Counted from the stretch's first letter, positions 1 through 9,382 are shown. The stretch is DNA of 64,000 nt from Siphonobacter sp. BAB-5405 (GCF_002872335.1 NZ_NJAG01000011.1:62001-126000); one strand, 5' to 3'. Notes: generated by a model from the sequence alone, not told the origin. Numbers and translations: made by a program.

Positions 1-437
1 CGTTTCACGACATGGCGGTCCAGATTGATGCTTAAATCATGATACGTATACTGTTCAAAGTTTCCTTTTTCGAAGGATTTCCGCCGCAGCTGAGCATTGA
101 TTCGAGCAATCAGTTCCAGAAAGTTGAAGGGCTTTCCCAGGTAATCGTCGGCCCCAGCTTCGAGTCCCTGAATCTTCTCCTCCGGCGTATTTAACGCACT
201 CAGCATGATGATCGGAACGTTGATTTCCCGCCGCCGAATCGTTCGGCAAACATCAAATCCATCCAGATCCGGCAACATAATGTCCAGAATAATGGCATCA
301 AATTCCTGCTGCATACACTCCTCGATGGCCTCGTAACCCTTCGTGACGTGCCGGACCTGAAACATTTTTTCCCGCAATCCTTTTTCAACAAAGGAAGCCA
401 CCCGGCTATCATCCTCAACGAGCAGAATTTTTGACAT
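1..437 (-). CDS. OmpR/PhoB-type response regulator, 3' end cut by window edge
   Basis: The first 145 codons are in the window, starting at an ATG whose complement is at 435-437. The receiver domain is complete: the acidic pair is in LLVEDDS near residue 9, the phospho-acceptor Asp is in ILDIMLPDLDG near residue 52, the conserved Thr/Ser position is in MLSA, and the Lys is in GKPF near residue 102. The sequence continues past the receiver into what looks like the start of a winged-helix output domain (the segment with YHDLSINLDRHVV), so an OmpR-class DNA-binding regulator is likely. It is divergent from the permease gene at 645. Its sensor kinase may lie left of the window, and regulation of the neighbouring efflux cluster is only inferred from the divergent arrangement. 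Confidence 0.9.
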   Translation of the reverse strand, partial: MSKILLVEDDSRVASFVEKGLREKMFQVRHVTKGYEAIEECMQQEFDAIILDIMLPDLDGFDVCRTIRRREINVPIIMLSALNTPEEKIQGLEAGADDYLGKPFNFLELIARINAQLRRKSFEKGNFEQYTYHDLSINLDRHVVK

Positions 438-644
438 AGCAGTATAAGCTGGTTACTGAAGTATCATTCATTAATGACAAAACTAGTATGCTATTGTTCA
501 AAACCGCACAGCTTACTGTTCATAACTGAGCAACCCTTTATTTATAACTACTTGTTTATCTGAGACTTAACAAACTTTAACTTTTATTGGAATACTTTTA
601 GGGCCACTTACTTCCGTTCGTTTTTTCATTTCTTTCATTCGCCT

Positions 645-2990
645 ATGTTCGGAAATTTCCTTACCCTTATCTTCCGTCAGTTTGCTCGTCAGAAAGTCTA
701 TACTTTTCTGCATTTGGCGGGTTTGGCCGTGGGCATAGCTGGTGGCATCCTAACGTTTCTGTTTATCCGCTACCATTATACTACGGATCGGCATCATCAG
801 AAATTCGATCGCATTTTTCGAGTAGTGACCGATTTACGGCTGGACGATGGGTCCGTTGAAGCCTATCCCGAAGCCATGCCTCCGCTGGCTCCTTTGTTAC
901 GGCGTCAGTTTCCGCAGGTAGAAGAGGCCACCTTCTTCGTGACCAATCAGGATGTAACGGTACGTCAGGGTGACCGGGTTTTTCCCGAACATACGGGCGT
1001 TTTTCTGGTCGATTCCTCCTATTTCAAGATTTTCGACTACCAGTGGAAGCAAGGGACACCCGCGTCGCTGCAAAAAAATACGGCGATTCTAACCGAGCGT
1101 TGGGCAAAAAAATACTTTGGTGATCGGAATCCAATGGGCCAACGCCTCGACATCGACAAAGAAACGAGCGTACTCGTCACGGGTATTATCGCTGATCCCC
1201 CACCCACGACGGATCTGAAAGCAGGGATGTTCTTACCGCTAGACGTTATTCCCACTTTTGAAAAAGACAATTGGTGGTATTTAAACAGTACCAATCGCGT
1301 TTACGCTACGCTTAAAGATCCTACCAAAGAGGCCCAAATGGAACAGGCCATGCCAAAGGTTATCCGAAAGGCCCTCGGAGCGGATGCTCGTTATATTCAA
1401 CTGCATTGGCAACCCCTGCGAGACGTGCATTTCGATCCACGTACGCCCGGCTCCATCCGCCGTATGCTGGTACATACACTGGCCTGGGTGGGGCTTTTTC
1501 TGGTACTAACGGCCTGTATGAACTTCATTAACCTTACAACGGCTCAATCGCTTCGCCGGGTGAAGGAAGTGGGCATTCGCAAGAGCCTGGGTAGTTCACG
1601 CCGGCAGTTACTAACTCAGTTTCTGCTTGAAACGGCCGTACTCGTAGGGATTGCTTTTCTACTGGCCCTGTTTCTGGTGGAAGTATTGCTTCCGTATCTG
1701 AATCAATGGACCCAGAGTCAGCTAAGCTGGCAACTGGACACCAGTCTTACGTTTTTTCTACTGCTACTTGCCGGAACGATTACGGGGCTGGCGGGTGCTT
1801 ATCCGGCGTACCTTCAAGCCAGCTTTGCTCCCATCGCGGCGTTGAAAGGTACCCTTCGTTCCCACCGTACTCTTTCCTTGCGACAGGTACTTACCGTTAC
1901 GCAGTTTGTTGTTTGTCAGGTACTGATCACCGGTGCGATTGTGATGGTGTGCCAGACCCGGTATTTCGAGCAAGCAGATTTGGGATTTAAAAAAGATAAT
2001 ATCCTGCTAATCAATCTCCCCGAGAAAGGCAAAGAGCACGTAGTACGACAGGCCCTGGAGACGTATCCGGAAATTCAGGCTCTTACCTTCCAGTTTCGTC
2101 CACCTTCCTCGACGAAGATAAACGGCGGTACGTTTAAGTTTGCCGACAAAGCTTCGTTTGAAACCTTCGCCCTACGGGAAAAAATTGCGGATGCGGCCTT
2201 TATACCGACGTATGGCTTACAGCTCGTGGCCGGGCGAAATATTATACCGAGTGACACCCTTCGGGAAATCGTGGTGAATGAGGCTTTTTTACGCAAGCTT
2301 CACCTCAAAGACCCCAACCAGATTCTGGGACGAAAACTGGATTATTACCTGGCTCACAGCTCGTTACCCATTGTGGGCGTTGTTAAAGATTTCCATCACT
2401 TATCCTTACACAAAGCCATTGAACCCTGCTTCATCGGTAGTCAGGCTTCGCTTTACCAGCAGGTAGGTATCAAACTGGCCGTGGATGATCTGGAAGAAAC
2501 ACTACCCCGGATACGAACGGTTTGGGAAAAAATTTATCCGCAACAACCCTTCGAGTACCAGTGGTTGGATCAGCAGTTGGCCCAGTCGTACCAGGCCGAA
2601 GGTAGCCTAGCCAACCTGATTGTACTGTTTGCAGGGGTAGCCGTCTGGATTTGCGGCTTAGGTCTGTTTGGCCTCATCCGGTTTATGGCCGAAACACGAA
2701 CCAAAGAAATAGGCATCCGAAAAGTCCTGGGGGCCAGCGAAGGACAGATTCTGTACCTCTTCGGGAAATCCTTCGTGATCATGGCTGCATTAGGCTTCGT
2801 AGTGGCAGTACCCATTGCTACCGTACTCATGCAAAGCTGGCTTGAACAGTTTACGTACCGTATTTCACTGCATTGGCTGTATTTCGGCGGCACCCTGCTT
2901 AGTACGCTGGCCTTAACGCTGGCAGTCATTGCGTATCAGTCCATTCGAGCCGCCCGTACCAATCCCGTATACAGTCTGAAAGCGGAGTGA
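645..2990 (+). CDS. FtsX/MacB-type ABC transporter permease
   Basis: This 781-residue membrane protein has the double-FtsX layout common in Bacteroidota. There is an N-terminal membrane segment near residues 22-43, then a periplasmic MacB_PCD-like domain, a first FtsX block near 285-400 with RVKEVGIRKSLGSSRRQL, a second periplasmic domain, and a second FtsX block near 660-775 with RTKEIGIRKVLGASEGQI. Such permeases act as mechanotransmission subunits with a MacB/LolD-type ATPase; the ATPase at 4232 is the obvious partner. No ATPase domain is fused here. The start is the first ATG of the frame and begins right at the typical MFGNF(L) N-terminus. No adaptor (HlyD/MFP) gene is seen nearby. The substrate is unknown. 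Confidence 0.9.
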   Translation: MFGNFLTLIFRQFARQKVYTFLHLAGLAVGIAGGILTFLFIRYHYTTDRHHQKFDRIFRVVTDLRLDDGSVEAYPEAMPPLAPLLRRQFPQVEEATFFVTNQDVTVRQGDRVFPEHTGVFLVDSSYFKIFDYQWKQGTPASLQKNTAILTERWAKKYFGDRNPMGQRLDIDKETSVLVTGIIADPPPTTDLKAGMFLPLDVIPTFEKDNWWYLNSTNRVYATLKDPTKEAQMEQAMPKVIRKALGADARYIQLHWQPLRDVHFDPRTPGSIRRMLVHTLAWVGLFLVLTACMNFINLTTAQSLRRVKEVGIRKSLGSSRRQLLTQFLLETAVLVGIAFLLALFLVEVLLPYLNQWTQSQLSWQLDTSLTFFLLLLAGTITGLAGAYPAYLQASFAPIAALKGTLRSHRTLSLRQVLTVTQFVVCQVLITGAIVMVCQTRYFEQADLGFKKDNILLINLPEKGKEHVVRQALETYPEIQALTFQFRPPSSTKINGGTFKFADKASFETFALREKIADAAFIPTYGLQLVAGRNIIPSDTLREIVVNEAFLRKLHLKDPNQILGRKLDYYLAHSSLPIVGVVKDFHHLSLHKAIEPCFIGSQASLYQQVGIKLAVDDLEETLPRIRTVWEKIYPQQPFEYQWLDQQLAQSYQAEGSLANLIVLFAGVAVWICGLGLFGLIRFMAETRTKEIGIRKVLGASEGQILYLFGKSFVIMAALGFVVAVPIATVLMQSWLEQFTYRISLHWLYFGGTLLSTLALTLAVIAYQSIRAARTNPVYSLKAE

Positions 2991-3050
2991 AGCGTCGAGC
3001 CGTGCAACAAAAAGGAAACGAGCGTTGTCTTTGTCCAAAAACTACCAGAA

Positions 3051-4079
3051 ATGATGAAACGTTTGTACCTTTTCCCGTTGCTGACGCTTGCGTTGGGTAC
3101 AGCCTCGGCCCAATCCTCTGAAGATCAACCTTACCAGACGAAAACCTTCACGGGTAACTTATCCAATGTTCGCGTGGACGTTTCCGGCGGTAGTATTCAG
3201 GTTGAAGGGGGTTCTTCTTCCGACGTGAAAGTAGAAATGTACGTACGGCTGAATAACTGGCCCGCGAACAAGATCGATAAAGCGGAAATTGAAAAGCAAC
3301 TCGCCGAGTATGAGCTGAGCATGAAAACAGAAGGTTCGTCGGTGGTCGTCTACTCCCGTCGTAAATCAGGGGTCTCCTGGAATTCAGATCGTAACATCAG
3401 CGTATCCTTCAAGATTTTTACGCCTCGCACCTTCTCTACGGACCTGCGTACCAGCGGAGGAAGTATTCGGTTGGCTCACCTGGACGGACCGCAACAGTTT
3501 CAGACCAGCGGGGGCAGTTTGCACATGAGCGACGTAGCCGGTCTGATTCAGGGTCGGACCAGTGGCGGCAGCATTCATCTGAACAATTGCCGGAAGGAAA
3601 TGAACGTACAGACCAGTGGGGGTAGCATTCAGGCCGAAGACCTGGAAGGTAAAATCACGTTAAAAACTTCCGGTGGTAGTGTACGTCTGACTCGCCTGAA
3701 CGGTACCATCGAAGCCACCACCAGTGGGGGCAGCGTTCAGGGCGATGCCATTAGCGGAGAACTTTATGCGAAAAGCTCAGGCGGCTCCATCCGTTTATAT
3801 AATTTGTCAGCGGCGGTGGACGCAGAAACGAGTGCCGGTAGTTTGGATGTAGAATTTGCTAAACTCAATAAGTACGTCAAATTGCGGTGCTCAGCGGGCA
3901 GCATCAAGGTCCGCTTACCCCAGAATCAGGGCGTAGATCTGGCCGTACGTGGTAGCCGGATTCACTTTCCGCTCGCGAAGTTCCGGGGAGAAGCCGATGA
4001 TACGCACGTGGATGGCAAACTCAACGGCGGTGGCGTACCCCTCACGATTCACGGGAGTAATTCTGTATCCATTCAATAA
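3051..4079 (+). CDS. DUF4097-type beta-strand repeat protein (secreted/periplasmic)
   Basis: This 342-residue protein starts with a signal peptide ending in TASAQ near residue 21. From about residue 134 to 285 it is built of eight to nine copies of an 18-residue unit beginning TSGGSI/V, the last two degenerating to TSAGSL and CSAGSI. This is the pattern of a right-handed beta-solenoid of the DUF4097 putative-adhesin family. The gene follows the permease by 60 bp and is followed by a hairpin, so the two may form one transcript. A second possible start is the ATG at 3054. In other bacteria DUF4097 proteins are found with PspC and two-component envelope-stress genes; a PspC gene and a response regulator are also nearby here. 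Its exact role is unknown. Confidence 0.85.
   Translation: MMKRLYLFPLLTLALGTASAQSSEDQPYQTKTFTGNLSNVRVDVSGGSIQVEGGSSSDVKVEMYVRLNNWPANKIDKAEIEKQLAEYELSMKTEGSSVVVYSRRKSGVSWNSDRNISVSFKIFTPRTFSTDLRTSGGSIRLAHLDGPQQFQTSGGSLHMSDVAGLIQGRTSGGSIHLNNCRKEMNVQTSGGSIQAEDLEGKITLKTSGGSVRLTRLNGTIEATTSGGSVQGDAISGELYAKSSGGSIRLYNLSAAVDAETSAGSLDVEFAKLNKYVKLRCSAGSIKVRLPQNQGVDLAVRGSRIHFPLAKFRGEADDTHVDGKLNGGGVPLTIHGSNSVSIQ
3450..3905 (+). repeat. In-frame 54-bp tandem repeats encoding TSGGS units
   Basis: The coding sequence repeats an 18-codon unit starting with ACC/ACT-AGC/AGT-GGx-GGx-AGx about eight times. The register is kept at exactly 54 bp through most of the array. The copies have diverged at synonymous sites, so this is an old repeat under protein-level selection. 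Confidence 0.8.
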
Positions 4080-4097
4080 CTGAATTTCCTTTCTTGC

Positions 4098-4137
4098 ATG
4101 TCCGAAAGCGAACACTCAATTGTTCGTTTTCGGACAT
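4098..4137 (+). terminator. Hairpin after the DUF4097 gene, probable terminator
   Basis: The arms at 4098-4114 and 4121-4137 match at 16 of 17 positions (the odd one a G-U pair) around a 6-base loop. The run after the stem is A/T-rich rather than a clean T tract. It separates the permease/DUF4097 unit from the ATPase gene. Confidence 0.55.
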
Positions 4138-4231
4138 AATTATTTTATAAATATCTCATAATCAAAACATTAATTCTTTTTTTATCGCTTTGGCACAGCT
4201 TTAGAAAATAGAACCTTCAAACAGCATCTCC

Positions 4232-4918
4232 ATGATTTCACTGCAAGACATCGAACGGTATTACCAGAACGGGTTCACCAAAACATACATTCTCCGGCAC
4301 GTTACGACCGAAATTAAGGAAGGAGAATTTGTTAGTATCATGGGTCCATCCGGGGCGGGCAAGTCTACCCTACTGAACATCATTGGCCTACTCGATCAGC
4401 CTACTTCAGGTGAGTATACGTTCCTCGATCAGCCGGTACAGCGACTCAGTGAGAAGAAACGTTCGGAGTTGTACAAAGCCTATATCGGTTTCGTCTTTCA
4501 GGCCTATCACCTCATCGATGAACTGACCGTATACGAAAACCTGGAAACGCCGCTACTGTACAAAAACGTACCGAGTTCAGAGCGGAAAAGCCGCATAGCC
4601 GATATTCTGGATCGATTTAATATGGTTGCTAAAAAGGATTTGTTTCCCAATCAGCTTTCCGGTGGGCAACAGCAACTGGTAGGCATCGCCCGGGCATTAG
4701 TGGGTCAACCTAAAATTATTTTGGCGGATGAACCTACGGGTAACCTCCAGTCGGCCCAGGCTGAAGAAATCATGCAGATTTTCAAGCAGTTGAATCAGGA
4801 AGGTATTACGATCATTCAGGTGACGCACTCGGAGAAGAATGCGGCTTACGGCAACCGGATTTTACACCTGAACGACGGAAAAATTGTCGAAGACCTTCGC
4901 GTAGAATCCATCGCCTAG
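4232..4918 (+). CDS. ABC transporter ATP-binding protein, MacB/LolD type
   Basis: This 228-residue ATPase has Walker A GPSGAGKST at residues 38-46, a Q-loop in VFQAYHL, signature LSGGQQQ near 141 and Walker B ILADEPTG near 165, followed by the H-loop in VTHSE. It is the size of a stand-alone LolD/MacB-type ATPase and should energise the FtsX permease at 645. After the signature the sequence reads QQQLVGIARAL where most relatives have QQQRVAIARAL; the Arg-to-Leu change is unusual but need not be inactivating. The gene is separated from the permease by the DUF4097 gene and a hairpin, and it lies 55 bp upstream of the TolC-like gene, suggesting an ATPase-TolC transcript with its own promoter. 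Confidence 0.93.
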   Translation: MISLQDIERYYQNGFTKTYILRHVTTEIKEGEFVSIMGPSGAGKSTLLNIIGLLDQPTSGEYTFLDQPVQRLSEKKRSELYKAYIGFVFQAYHLIDELTVYENLETPLLYKNVPSSERKSRIADILDRFNMVAKKDLFPNQLSGGQQQLVGIARALVGQPKIILADEPTGNLQSAQAEEIMQIFKQLNQEGITIIQVTHSEKNAAYGNRILHLNDGKIVEDLRVESIA

Positions 4919-4973
4919 CGTCTCTCGTTCGACCTTCAACTTCCCCCTTGTTTTCCTTTAGGTACGCATTTCC

Positions 4974-6284
4974 ATGAAAAAATTACTCCTTTTCACCGGA
5001 CTCCTGTTGAGTGGCTCCCTGCAGGCCCAAACGCCCATGACGCTGAAACAGGCCGTAGATGTAGCCATCCGTAATAACCTGACGGTGCGGCAGAATGAAC
5101 TGCTGGTGGAAACCAGTGAAAATAACCTTCTGCAGGCGAAGCTGGCACTTCTGCCTACGGCACAGGCTGCCGCCTCGCAATCGATCAATTACGGCCGCAG
5201 TATTGACCCCTACACGAACGGGTTCGTTAACGAAAAGCTAAACTCTTCGGCTTTCAGTCTTTCGGCGGGTGTAACCCTCTTCAATGGTCTATACAATCAG
5301 AATTTTATCAAGCAGAATAACCTGCTCATGAAAGCTGCCGAACAGGATGTCCGACAAGCGAAGGATCAGGTGACGATCACGACGATTCTGGCGTATTTAC
5401 AGGTGCTTAGCAGTGAAGATCAGGTCAACCTGGCAGAACAGCAGCTGGAAGCTTCCAAAATGCAGCTGGAACGGGCCGTAGCTCTGGTAAAGGCCGGAAA
5501 CCTGGCTCCGTACGATGAATACACCCTCGGTTCGCAGGTGGCAAATGACCAGTTGAGTCTGGTTACCATGCAGGGTCAGTTGAAGCTCAACCGACTGGCC
5601 TTCTGGCAAACCCTCAACAACCCGCAGGTTCCCCTGGACTTTAAACTGGAACGTTTAACCCCACAGGGCGAAATGGGTTATGAAAGCACGGCCACACAGG
5701 TGTACGAACTGGCCGAACAAAACCTGGGGGTCATCAAAGCGGCCCAGCTTCGCGTCAAGAGCTTTGATCATACCATCAAGATGTACCGGGGTTTGCAGTA
5801 TCCGCTCCTTTCGTTGAATTCGTACTTCAGTACGCGGTACTCTTCTACGGCAAACCTGACTTACGGGGATCAGCTGGGCAACAATTTTAACCGATACTTT
5901 TCGCTGGATTTAGCCATTCCCATCTTTCGAAGCTGGATTTACAGAAACCGGGTTCAAAACGCAATTGTAGATAAAAAACGCAACGAAGTGCAGGCTCAGA
6001 ATGTACAGATTCAGGTTAAACAAGGCATTGAGCAGGCATACGCTAACCTGGAGGTAGCCAAAATGCGGTACGACGCTCTGGAAAGTCAAGTGAAAAACTT
6101 CGATGAGACCTTGAAATCGGCCGAAAGCCGTTTTCAGGCCGGTACGCTGAACGTGGTTGAATACAACATTGCCAAAACCAATCTGGATCGGGCCCGCTTA
6201 AATCAGATCCAGGCTCGTTATGATTATCTGTTTCGGGTAAAAATTCTCGATTACTATCAGGGTAAGAACCTGTTCGTGGACTAA
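4974..6284 (+). CDS. TolC family outer-membrane efflux protein
   Basis: This 436-residue protein has a signal peptide (hydrophobic stretch to residue 18, ending SLQAQ) and the two-repeat architecture of TolC/OEP proteins. Long coiled-coil helices rich in Q, A, N and L (for example TLKQAVDVAIRNNLTVRQNE and the EQAYANLEVAKMRYDAL region) alternate with short barrel segments (INYGRSIDP, SAFSLSAGVTLFNGL). It should form the trimeric outer-membrane channel for export. It follows the ATPase gene by 55 bp on the same strand and ends 7 bp before the convergent PspC gene. The periplasmic adaptor normally linking TolC to the inner-membrane pump is absent from the window. Confidence 0.92.
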   Translation: MKKLLLFTGLLLSGSLQAQTPMTLKQAVDVAIRNNLTVRQNELLVETSENNLLQAKLALLPTAQAAASQSINYGRSIDPYTNGFVNEKLNSSAFSLSAGVTLFNGLYNQNFIKQNNLLMKAAEQDVRQAKDQVTITTILAYLQVLSSEDQVNLAEQQLEASKMQLERAVALVKAGNLAPYDEYTLGSQVANDQLSLVTMQGQLKLNRLAFWQTLNNPQVPLDFKLERLTPQGEMGYESTATQVYELAEQNLGVIKAAQLRVKSFDHTIKMYRGLQYPLLSLNSYFSTRYSSTANLTYGDQLGNNFNRYFSLDLAIPIFRSWIYRNRVQNAIVDKKRNEVQAQNVQIQVKQGIEQAYANLEVAKMRYDALESQVKNFDETLKSAESRFQAGTLNVVEYNIAKTNLDRARLNQIQARYDYLFRVKILDYYQGKNLFVD

Positions 6285-6291
6285 GCCTAAG

Positions 6292-6513
6292 CTATAGCTC
6301 CCAAACCGTAGGGTTTTGATGCCGACGCAGGTGCTTTCCAAAGTTCATCCAGAAGGCCATGATCAGGTACAGAACCAATGGCGAGCCCATCGTTAAGCAG
6401 GACGTATAGATGAAGTACAAACGGATGCTGCTGGCGGAGATTCCAAGCCGTTCGCCTACCAACGAACACACGCCAAAAGCCTGACTTTCAACAAGATATC
6501 GTAAACGGTTCAT
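6292..6513 (-). CDS. PspC domain small membrane protein
   Basis: This 73-residue protein has the PspC signature: an N-terminal RYLVESQAFGVCSLVGERLGI segment (fold-defining Gly and Ile/Leu positions) followed by a hydrophobic region that could form one or two membrane segments. PspC proteins are linked to envelope stress sensing. It is convergent with the TolC-like gene, 7 bp away. The alternative frame on the same strand is a shadow. Confidence is good for the domain and low for any specific partner. Confidence 0.75.
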   Translation of the reverse strand: MNRLRYLVESQAFGVCSLVGERLGISASSIRLYFIYTSCLTMGSPLVLYLIMAFWMNFGKHLRRHQNPTVWEL

Positions 6514-6672
6514 GATTGGGCGATCTTTTGTTAATCGAAAATACGGACACTTCCCGAAAACTTAAAAATTCATACCAATGTTTAAAAAAAAATTTTTTCG
6601 CTAAAACTGTATTAACCCTAATAATTTCTCTTTTATTTCGGGAAAATCTTCCGTTTCAATATTTAATTTGTT

Positions 6673-6870
6673 ATGCAAACAGGTACAGTAAAGTTTTACA
6701 ACGAAAGCAAGGGGTTTGGCTTCATCGTTGACGATGCCACGGGACAGGACATCTTCGTTCACGTCACGGGTTTGAATGGATTGCAAATCCGTCAGGATGA
6801 TCGCGTATCGTATGAAACGATCAGCGGTAAAAAAGGCGTGAACGCAGTAAACGTAAAGAAATTGGCTTAG
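6673..6870 (+). CDS. Cold-shock domain protein (CspA family)
   Basis: This 65-residue single cold-shock domain protein has both RNA-binding motifs, KGFGFI (RNP1) and DIFVHV (RNP2), preceded by the canonical GTVKFYNESKGF start. Such proteins bind single-stranded RNA/DNA and melt mRNA structure. The ATG at 6673 gives the usual length. A long A/T-rich leader precedes it, and a strong hairpin terminator follows 30 bp after the stop, so the gene is monocistronic. Confidence 0.96.
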   Translation: MQTGTVKFYNESKGFGFIVDDATGQDIFVHVTGLNGLQIRQDDRVSYETISGKKGVNAVNVKKLA

Positions 6871-6899
6871 TCTTTCTAAGTCACTTGTCTTAACTCCGG

Positions 6900-6931
6900 T
6901 CCCGGACTCTAGCAGAGTTCGGGATTTTTTT
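6900..6931 (+). terminator. Rho-independent terminator of the cold-shock gene
   Basis: An 11-bp stem (6900-6910 with 6914-6924, one G-T wobble) closes a 3-base loop and is followed by seven T residues. Confidence 0.85.
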
Positions 6932-7029
6932 CTGTCCGGACGGATTGGAAATTATTCGAGCGTACGCTTTTTATTTATATCTTTCAAAAGCTACCTATTT
7001 ACCTTTTCTACCTGAATCATATCCCTTTA

Positions 7030-7497
7030 ATGGAACCGTTTTCCTACTCCCCTCTGCCTAGTATTGACCTTACGTATGCGTCCAGATGGACTCGTCTTGC
7101 CAACTACATTATCGATTGGATTTTCTTTGGTTTGGTTTTAATGCTGGGGCTACTGACCGTTAGCATTATTCTTACCCTGGTGGATGAACGTCTCAATGAT
7201 TCTTTATTTCGGACCATTGATTCTCTTCCTGAACTAATTCAACGCATCATCACAGTACTACTGTATGGGTTGGTGATGGCTCTGCAGGAGATTCTAACGC
7301 AGGGCCGATCGATGGGTAAGTGGATTACAAAAACTCAGGTCGTAACGGAATCAGGCGAGACACCCGATTTAAGTACGCTGTTCAAACGCAACCTGTACCG
7401 ATGTGTACCCCTGGAAACGCTTTCCATCTTTTTTGAAAATATTCCCTGGCATGATAAATGGACGGATACACGGGTAGTCAGGAAAATAGTTCGCTAA
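7030..7497 (+). CDS. RDD family membrane protein
   Basis: This 155-residue protein opens with YASRWTRLANYIIDW, a good match to the Arg-Asp-Asp family start (R...N..ID), followed by hydrophobic segments near residues 34-55 and 74-92 and the conserved G(R/S)S(M/L)GK motif (QGRSMGKWI) near 95. RDD proteins are small multi-pass inner-membrane proteins, some proposed to act in ion transport; the function here is unknown. The start is the ATG after an A/T-rich leader. It is convergent with lysS. Confidence 0.82.
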   Translation: MEPFSYSPLPSIDLTYASRWTRLANYIIDWIFFGLVLMLGLLTVSIILTLVDERLNDSLFRTIDSLPELIQRIITVLLYGLVMALQEILTQGRSMGKWITKTQVVTESGETPDLSTLFKRNLYRCVPLETLSIFFENIPWHDKWTDTRVVRKIVR

Positions 7498-7609
7498 TTA
7501 ACGTATCGTACTATCCGTTTCTCGACCTATTCTTTTACAAACCAGTTTCCGTGGGACTCTTTATGAGGACTGTTCGCAACGATACGGCCTTTTTTTTGCC
7601 CTTAACAAG

Positions 7610-7642
7610 CGAAACGGGTTCTCCCCTGAGAAAACCCGTTCG
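7610..7642. repeat. Inverted repeat between RDD gene and lysS
   Basis: AACGGGTT at 7613-7620 pairs with AACCCGTT at 7633-7640, with partial extension outwards. There is no clear T tract on either side, so a terminator role for the convergent genes is possible but not shown. Confidence 0.4.
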
Positions 7643-7669
7643 CCTGTTCAAAATGGTAAACGCCTAAGC

Positions 7670-9382
7670 CTATACCCAGCTTTTCACCTCGTCCAGCGTC
7701 GGCATTTTCGCTTCGATTTTCAGCTTCTTACGCAGTCCACCCAGATCATTGAATACTTTGTTCGGATTTGCTCCTTTCAGGGCTTCTACGGTCAGAAAGC
7801 CCATCTTCTGGATAGCCGGTACCCACTCGGCAGGGATCCCCGCGGCTACGTAATCGGCTTCGGTAGCTACTTCCGCTTTCTTCTCCGGACGCATTTGTGG
7901 GAAGAACAGAACTTCCTGAATGCTGGCGTTATTGGTCATCATCATCGTCAAACGATCAATGCCGAAGCCAATGCCGGCGGTAGGCGGCATACCGTATTCC
8001 AGTGAACGGATGAAATCTTCATCGAGAGCCATGGCTTCTTCATCGCCACGTTCTGCCAGACGAAGCTGTTCTTCAAAACGCTCCCGCTGATCAATCGGAT
8101 CGTTCAACTCCGAGTAGGCGTTAGCAATCTCCTTCCCGTTAACGTATATTTCAAACCGCTCCACTACTCCGGGTTTGCTCCGGTGCTTTTTGGTCAGGGG
8201 TGACATTTCCAGCGGGTGGTCCATGATGAACGTAGGCTGCACCAGATTGCTCTCCACAGCTTCACCAAAGATCTCGTCGATGAGTTTTCCTTTACCCATG
8301 GTGGCATCTACTTCCACGCCGAGTTTCTGAGCTTCGGCCCGCAGTTCGTCTTCCGATAACGCGTCTACGTCAAGGCCCGTGTACTTCTGAATGGCCTCGG
8401 AAATACTCAGCCGGGCATACGGTCCCTGGAATTCAACGAGGTTCTCACCGATCTGTACCTGCGTTTGTCCATTGGTAGCGATGGCAACCTTTTCCAGGAT
8501 TTCTTCCGTCATGTTCATCATCCACTCGTAATCCTTGTAGGCTACGTAGAATTCCATGGCGGTATATTCCGGATTATGCGTCCGGTCCATCCCTTCGTTA
8601 CGGAACATCTTTCCAAATTCATACACCCCTTCGAATCCACCCACAATCAGTCGTTTCAGGTATAATTCGTTCGCAATCCGCAGATATAGAGGCATATCGA
8701 GCGTATTGTGGTGCGTTTTAAACGGACGAGCCGCGGCTCCACCGTGAATGGGTTGCAGAATCGGGGTTTCTACTTCCAGCCAGCCGCGATCATCAAAGAT
8801 TCGCCGCATGGTTGAAATGATTTTGGCCCGTTTTACGAAAATATCTTTTACCTGCGGGTTTACAATCAAATCGACGTATCGCTGCCGGTAACGTAACTCA
8901 GGATCCGTAAAGCCGTCGTACACGTTCCCTTCTTCATCCCGTTTCACGATGGGAAGCGGACGAAGCGATTTGGTCAGGATCGTAAATTCCTGTACGTGAA
9001 TGGAAATCTCGCCGGTCTGCGTCGTAAATACGTACCCCTTAATACCGATAATGTCTCCGATGTCAAGCAGCTTTTTGAAAACCGTATTATACAGGGTCTT
9101 GTCTTCGTCCGGACACAGGTCATCGCGACGGAAGTACAACTGAATACGGCCCGTAGCATCCTGTAATTCAGCAAAACTGGCCGAACCCATAATCCGGAAG
9201 CTCATCAGGCGGCCGGCAATGGAAACGGTTTTATAATCGGTTTTATTCCGTTCGTAGTTTTGGAGAATGTCAGCGGCCGTAACGTTGATTTCGTAGCCTT
9301 CAGCCGGATACGGATCGATGCCCAGCCGGTATAGTTCTTCCCGTTTCTGACGACGGAGTAATTCTTGTTCAGAAAGTTGCAT
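7670..9382 (-). CDS. lysS: Lysyl-tRNA synthetase, class II
   Basis: This 570-residue enzyme charges tRNA-Lys. It has an N-terminal OB-fold anticodon-binding domain (about residues 50-150) and a class II catalytic core with motif 1 around FLEVETPIL-like [14 protein letters not shown], motif 2 [13 protein letters not shown] and motif 3 [11 protein letters not shown]. The last ~65 residues after RPEKK extend beyond the roughly 500-residue bacterial norm and look like a small helical domain (helix-hairpin-helix-like, ending LDEVKSWV); I recall similar extensions in other Bacteroidota LysRS. The start [11 protein letters not shown] is the expected N-terminus. A TANNTTTG element lies at 9442-9449 upstream. 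Confidence 0.97.
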   Translation of the reverse strand: MQLSEQELLRRQKREELYRLGIDPYPAEGYEINVTAADILQNYERNKTDYKTVSIAGRLMSFRIMGSASFAELQDATGRIQLYFRRDDLCPDEDKTLYNTVFKKLLDIGDIIGIKGYVFTTQTGEISIHVQEFTILTKSLRPLPIVKRDEEGNVYDGFTDPELRYRQRYVDLIVNPQVKDIFVKRAKIISTMRRIFDDRGWLEVETPILQPIHGGAAARPFKTHHNTLDMPLYLRIANELYLKRLIVGGFEGVYEFGKMFRNEGMDRTHNPEYTAMEFYVAYKDYEWMMNMTEEILEKVAIATNGQTQVQIGENLVEFQGPYARLSISEAIQKYTGLDVDALSEDELRAEAQKLGVEVDATMGKGKLIDEIFGEAVESNLVQPTFIMDHPLEMSPLTKKHRSKPGVVERFEIYVNGKEIANAYSELNDPIDQRERFEEQLRLAERGDEEAMALDEDFIRSLEYGMPPTAGIGFGIDRLTMMMTNNASIQEVLFFPQMRPEKKAEVATEADYVAAGIPAEWVPAIQKMGFLTVEALKGANPNKVFNDLGGLRKKLKIEAKMPTLDEVKSWV

